The position numbers and the translations under genes are program-made. The notes under the pieces are model-generated. The model did not search any database and was not told where the DNA came from. It was given only the letters and a program-made list of their open reading frames with translations. Source: Arachnopeziza araneosa (Eukaryota > Ascomycota > Leotiomycetes > Helotiales > Arachnopezizaceae). Taken from it: a stretch of 10,312 nucleotides of DNA. This document shows positions 6,469 to 10,312 of the stretch, piece by piece. The first letter of the stretch is position 1, and every line of letters begins with the position of its first letter. The stretch lies in the NCBI GenBank assembly GCA_003988855.1, contig QYAI01000293.1, positions 1-10,312 of the forward strand, read 5' to 3'.

Positions 6469-9439
6469 TTATGTCGCTATCGTTTGCTCTACTTGCCAAG
6501 TACCCAATGTTGCGAGAGCAGATACTGTACCAGGGTGGTCTTTGCCAAGTATTTTTTCCCGCAAACGGACACATGTAGCCAGTAAGTCAAGACTCTCATT
6601 ATACTGGCCTTGACTTTTCAATATAAAAGCCAAGTTGGCCATGCTAGTCAGCGTGTTGGGATGCTCCTGGCCTAGCACNCTCTTCCTCGTCTCTATCACT
6701 AGCACCTCTAAGTCCTCAGCCTCCTTCCAGCGGCCCTGGTTCCAAAATGTCAAAGCTAAGTTGCTTATGCTAATCAACGTGTTGGGATGCTCCTGGCCTA
6801 GCACTCTCTTCCTCGTCTCNATCACTAGCACNTCTAAGTCCTCAGCCTCCTTCCAGCGGCCCTGGTTCCGGTATGTCGAAGCTAAGTTGCCCATGCTAAT
6901 CAACGTGTCGGGATGCTCCTGGCCTAGCACTCTCTTCCTCNTCTCTATCACTAGCACNTCTAAGTCCTCAGNCTCCTTCCAGCGGCCCTGGTTCCAAAAT
7001 GTCGAAGCTAAGTTGCTCATGCTAGTCAGCGTGTCGGGATGCTCCTGGCCTAGCACTCTCTTCCTCGTCTCTATCACTAGCACGCCTAAGTCCTCAGCCT
7101 CCTTCCAGCGGCCCTGGTTCCAAAATGTCGAAGCTAAGTTGCTCATGCTAGTCAGCGTGTCGGGATGCTCCTGACCTAGCACCCTCTTGCTCGTCTCCAT
7201 CACTAGCACGTCTAAGTCCTCAGCCTCCTTCCAGCGGCCCTGGTTCCGGTATGTCGAAGCTAAGTTGCTCATGCTAGTCAGCGTGTCGGGATGCTCCTGG
7301 CCCAGTACCCTCTTCCTCATCTCAAAGACCTTGATAAATTGCCCTTCAGCTTCATTATACTGTCCATCCCTATAAAGACACAACCCAAATCTCCATGCTA
7401 ACTTAATTTTATCCCCCACATCTTCAATAGTATCAGATGCAAGCGTATGTCGCACATGCGGAAGATATATTCTCCACACGCTTCGATTTTGGTAGTCATA
7501 GTCTGGAAAGACTTCCTCTAATCGCGCGATAGCTCTCTCGGTCCATTGAACGATTAGGTCTTGCTTTCGAAGCCAGTTACGTGTTGCGAGATGCACCAAC
7601 CGATGAAGATCAAGAGCCTGGTTAGCCGAACGTTTGATAATGAATGAGTATGCATCGAGGGTTCCGATTGCGTCGGTCTCCTTCTTTCGAGACGGACCTG
7701 CTGGAAGTAGAGATTGTGGAATGTCCTTCGAATCTATACAGGCCATAAATGACAGATAGTCAGCTGCGAGAGGATCACGATGCCGAATCTGCTCAAAAGA
7801 GATAAGCCATGTAGTAGCTACTGGGTTTCTTATACTAGAGTATCTCCCTTCATCCTCAAACTCTTGGCTAAGAAGGTCGATTACGTCTTCTTCTTGCTCT
7901 GCTAGGAGGGATAGATAGCTAGAAAAAGCGATTCTATTTTCGTTGATATATGCTGCGGCCTGGACAATAGCGAGCGGGAGGTAAGTTAGCTCTTTCAGCA
8001 AGGCTTCCGTATCTGGTCGGTTGTTAGTTAGTTCCGGATCGACTAAACACTTCTGCAGCAGTTTTGTAGCCACATTTCCATCCATTTCAGGCACCTCTAC
8101 GACATCCTTATGTGCGAGCCTGACGGCTGTCTTCCTGTCGCGTGTCGTGAAGACAATACACCCGTACTCGCTTTTTGGCAAATAGTCGATCATACGGCTA
8201 GATTCTTGTAGCGAAGTAGACTGACCGATCCACATATTAATGTCGTCAGCATTGTCAAACACGAGGAGCCATTGGCCAGCAATTTCTTTGCTCAGGTACT
8301 CGTACACGAGTCTTTTGACATCCACCTTCTCCTCTTCCCAACCGGGTATGCAGAGCTTTTGGGCTACGTCAACATATGCTTGGTGCACACTTTCTATGCT
8401 TATTGCCGGTATCCAAATGACTGAGCAATTCTTATGCTTGTCTCTTGTTCGATAAACGAGCTCAAGCACCAGCTGCGTCTTGCCTACACCTCCAAGCCCT
8501 GTGATGGCCACCTTTGTAGTCTGACCGCGCTCAGAGAGCTTTTTTTCAAGTGCTACAAGCTGGGACTCGCGACCTGTAAAATTGGGATTTTTTTCAAATG
8601 GCACAATAAAAGGAACTGCATTGACTATATAGCAGGAATCAGTATCGGCTAAGACATGTAAGATGTAACATACCTTTTAGATCTTCTGGTTCGCTGTCGC
8701 TCGAGAATCCCCTTACTGTCATTTGGAACCGCTTCAATGCAGCTGCCTCCCCCTCGCCATAGATAGCTGGCATAGATACCTCACAGAGGCCTAGAAGACT
8801 GTACACTAAGTCTTCTTCTTCTGATGTCTGGCGTTGTGCTGCCCATTCTTTCCGCTCGGCTATGCTGAAATCAGAGAGAGAGTTTCCCTGCAAAGCCTTG
8901 ATAGGAATTCTGGTTATTTCATGAATAAGCGTTTCTAGTGACTTTTTATCACCGAGTAGCTTGCCCTCCTTCGAAAAGAATTCAACTATCAACGGGGCAA
9001 TAAGTTCTTGGAGTGTCCAGCCTCTAGTGAACCATTTGCTTTTTCGAAAAGCCCCTTCCCATGTGTTCTGGTCTGCCTGAATGCCTGTTTCGTATCCAGA
9101 TGTTGATACGTCCGCAAGATACACGTAGCATTTCTTCGCATTGCGATACCAGCGGAACATAGAATTGATCGCTGTTGCAAGCTCGGCAGGATCCGACTTA
9201 TCAATGCAACAAGTGTCCACCCAAAAGTAGAGGAAGCCGTCCCTAGTAGCCTGCTCTCCGCAGAACTTAATCTTGTCGTAGCCGCTCTTACTTTTCCCAT
9301 CGCCACTAATGAGATCTTGATAGGTGACCTCTTGTCTATGTATCCAAGTGTGCGACAGTATGGCATAGGGCAGAGTGTTGTGGGTAGGAACTTCGACTAG
9401 GCCGAATTCGTTCGGCCCGACGAGCTTCAATAGACGCAT
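6469..9439 (-). CDS. HET / NB-ARC / TPR protein, a fungal NOD-like receptor (NLR)
   Basis: Two exons, 9439-8674 and 8624-6469, give 973 residues. Residues 1-~230 form a HET domain: YAILSHTW (25-32), FWVDTCCIDK (72-81) and TRGWTLQELIAP (138-149), the effector domain that triggers cell death in vegetative incompatibility. NB-ARC follows: P-loop GLGGVGKT (298-305), Walker B LLVFDNADD (375-383), FTTRDR (414-419), LPLA (471-474) and an MHD-like LHRLVH (595-600). From ~670 come TPR repeats of kinesin-light-chain type: five nearly identical 42-residue units (696-905), a diverged sixth (906-947) and a normal-looking end (LGKDHPGTVSALATL). All nucleotide-binding motifs look intact. By family knowledge, ligand sensing by the repeats would switch NB-ARC and activate HET in the cytoplasm, in self/non-self or symbiont recognition. 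Six bases are N, giving undefined residues. The start fits the usual HET N-terminus MRLL. Confidence 0.92.
6550..7305 (-). repeat. Tandem array of six 126-bp TPR units
   Basis: Six units of exactly 126 bp lie head to tail: U1 7180-7305, U2 7054-7179, U3 6928-7053, U4 6802-6927, U5 6676-6801, U6 6550-6675. The core GGGATGCTCC recurs every 126 bases on the plus strand (6658, 6784, 6910, 7036, 7162, 7288). U1-U5 are almost identical; U6 is diverged after its first third. Differences concentrate at unit positions 7, 10, 12, 13, 17, 19-20 (YR or FW), 32 (D, G or E), 36 and 39. The ambiguous bases are 6679, 6820, 6832, 6941, 6958 and 6972. Confidence 0.95.
8625..8673 (-). other. Intron between the HET and NB-ARC exons
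   Basis: On the minus strand the HET frame reaches EPEDLK, then G|GTATGT (intron from 8673). The intron ends CTATATAG at 8625 after a CTGAT-type branch site. Removing 49 bp joins the split codon G+TC (valine 256) and continues into VNAVPFIVPFEKNPNFTGR, the expected lead into NB-ARC. Unspliced, the HET frame would stop at 8639-8641, and the NB-ARC frame has no ATG near its start, so splicing is needed. Confidence 0.85.
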
Positions 9440-10216
9440 ATTGTAAGGTGGTCTAGATAGCAGCGAAAGTAAGCAAGAGAGTAAGCAAGAGGGACGATTA
9501 CAGCGAATCTGTTAAGCAAAGATTGATCTGTAGATCATAAGAATGAAGATGCCAGCTGCCAGCTGAAAGGGACGAGGCTGAGTTAGGATCACGTGAAGTA
9601 TAGGATGCACATAAAAGGGGAAGTCTTTAGATTGGAATATCCATCTAAATAGAAGTAATAGAGCAAAAGCATCCAATTTATTTGGATTAAGACAAGGTAG
9701 ATGAGTCTTAGATATATGAAACATGCTTGCACGTGATACTATGAGCGAATTTATGGGCGATTGTATGGACTTAGCTTCGCGTCAGTCACAGTCTTGCACA
9801 GCCACAAGCTTAGCGGGTGATTACATGATTATGATTACAGCGTGATTACCCAAAGTATTTATAGGACGTGCGGGGCTACGACGACTAACCAGAAGTAGTT
9901 AGTCATCTTTACTGAAAGTATTGATCCGGGTGGCGATCCTACATGAACTTGCACGCCACAACAGCCACAAGGCTAATGATGATTCCCGCATAGTAATGAG
10001 GCCTCGGAGCCCGGATTAGACCCCCTTGATAAGTCTTAGGGATGGGAAGAGCTTGTTGGTGGAGCTGTGATGGAGAAAGTCTGTTACGCTATATAGAAGA
10101 CTCTTTACAAATTAGACATGAAGGCGACAACGCGAATGTAATTTTCTAGCGGAAGGGGTTTAGGGCGTCCGGGAGTGGCTACGAAATGTAAACTTCAAAG
10201 AAAATATAGGGGATAT
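9440..10216. promoter_or_regulatory. 5' flank of the NLR gene; no other gene seen
   Basis: The NLR transcript would start in the right-to-left direction here. On the minus strand I see a CCAAT box (plus-strand ATTGG, 9631-9635) about 190 bp upstream of the ATG and an E-box CACGTG at 9590-9595. A short hairpin GACTAAC..GTTAGTC lies at 9883-9904. From about 9730 to 10216 there is no convincing ORF. The purine-rich AAAGAAAATATAGGGGATA just before the LTR at 10217 could be a degenerate polypurine tract, so the last few hundred bases may belong to a retrotransposon. Confidence 0.35.
9468..9491 (-). repeat. 12-bp tandem duplication in the NLR leader
   Basis: AGTAAGCAAGAG occurs twice without a gap (9468-9479 and 9480-9491), its near end 28 bp upstream of the ATG. 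In the sense of the gene it is a pyrimidine-rich CTCTTGCTTACT doublet. CT-rich tracts are frequent near fungal transcription starts, so it probably lies in the 5' UTR or core promoter. Confidence 0.8.
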
Positions 10217-10312
10217 TGTAACGGCACGAACACGAATATGGCTAGTCAAGAGGCATATGGGAGTGCGTTGATAGTCTGAGTACATTCGGTTCATAGGCTA
10301 GCTACGAAGAAA
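10217..10312 (+). mobile_element. LTR, second copy of the family at 4192 (cut by window edge)
   Basis: Starts TGTAACGGCAC and follows the solo LTR at 4192 for its whole visible 96 bases, including AAGAGGCATATGGGAGTGCG and TAGCTAC near the edge, at roughly 80% identity by eye. Same orientation as the other copy. Whether it is a solo LTR or part of a full element cannot be told; a purine-rich stretch just before it hints at a 3' LTR. Confidence 0.65.

Noticed and set aside
6550..7305. CRISPR-like or minisatellite interpretation of the 126-bp repeats
   Set aside because: The repeats are contiguous without spacers, exactly codon-periodic and encode canonical TPR units within a long ORF.
6635..7375. 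Plus-strand ORFs with a 42-residue repeating pattern
   Set aside because: They are the reverse-strand shadow of the 126-bp TPR units; since 126 is divisible by 3, a stop-free antisense frame stays open across all units.
8989..9366. Minus-strand 125-residue ORF inside the HET exon
   Set aside because: Out-of-frame shadow of the HET domain, whose own frame carries all the conserved motifs.
9512..9724. Minus-strand 70-residue ORF upstream of the NLR gene
   Set aside because: No recognisable domain, hydrophobic and low in coding character; probably chance in the promoter region.
9883..9904. GACTAAC..GTTAGTC hairpin as a terminator or RNA element
   Set aside because: A 7-bp stem with an 8-base loop is within chance expectation over 10 kb and has no other supporting signal.

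Overview
The window looks like nuclear DNA of a filamentous ascomycete (Pezizomycotina; the pogo-type transposase and the TPR repeats feel Leotiomycete-like, but that is only an impression). The evidence is a HET-domain NLR gene, very short GT..AG introns (47-49 bp) with fungal-type splice signals, an F-box-like protein, and decayed LTR and pogo-type elements whose in-frame stops fit C-to-T decay at CpA/CpG (RIP or methyl-C deamination).

Left part (1-1570): two LTRs of one family lie in opposite orientations. The plus-strand copy (1072-1440) is a 3' LTR, preceded by a polypurine tract and the wrecked end of an internal ORF with four in-frame stops. The minus-strand copy (1-383) interrupts that internal region, so one element appears nested in a relative. 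A transposon-end repeat (1547-1569) follows.

Middle (1690-6470): a minus-strand F-box-like gene (1693-2337) and a divergently oriented, probably two-exon gene of unknown function (2567-3150) share a 229-bp upstream region. The 3' part of the second gene is duplicated as a broken copy at 4473-4920, which carries a 163-bp insertion. Between the copies lie a tRNA-Gln(CTG)-like sequence with a 9-nt putative intron but a destroyed 5' acceptor strand, and a solo LTR with 4-5 bp target duplications. Next comes a decayed pogo/Fot1-type transposase (5077-5686), starting about 140 bp after a 23-nt repeat that matches 1547-1569 in inverted orientation (22/23).

Right part (6469-9439, minus): one large intact gene encodes HET, NB-ARC and TPR domains in that order, a fungal NLR of about 973 residues, interrupted by one 49-bp intron between HET and NB-ARC. 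Its sensor end carries five nearly identical 42-residue (126-bp) kinesin-light-chain-type TPR units plus one diverged unit. All six ambiguous bases (N) of the window fall inside these units. The 5' flank has a 12-bp tandem repeat and CCAAT/E-box motifs. The window ends in a second copy (10217 on) of the LTR seen at 4192, in the same orientation, so the two copies bracket the NLR gene.

The best candidate for an interesting biological system is this NLR: a cell-death effector (HET), a switch (NB-ARC) and a rapidly evolving repeat sensor, in a transposon-rich accessory neighbourhood. The architecture is known from fungi; the specific repeat variants are what may be new.
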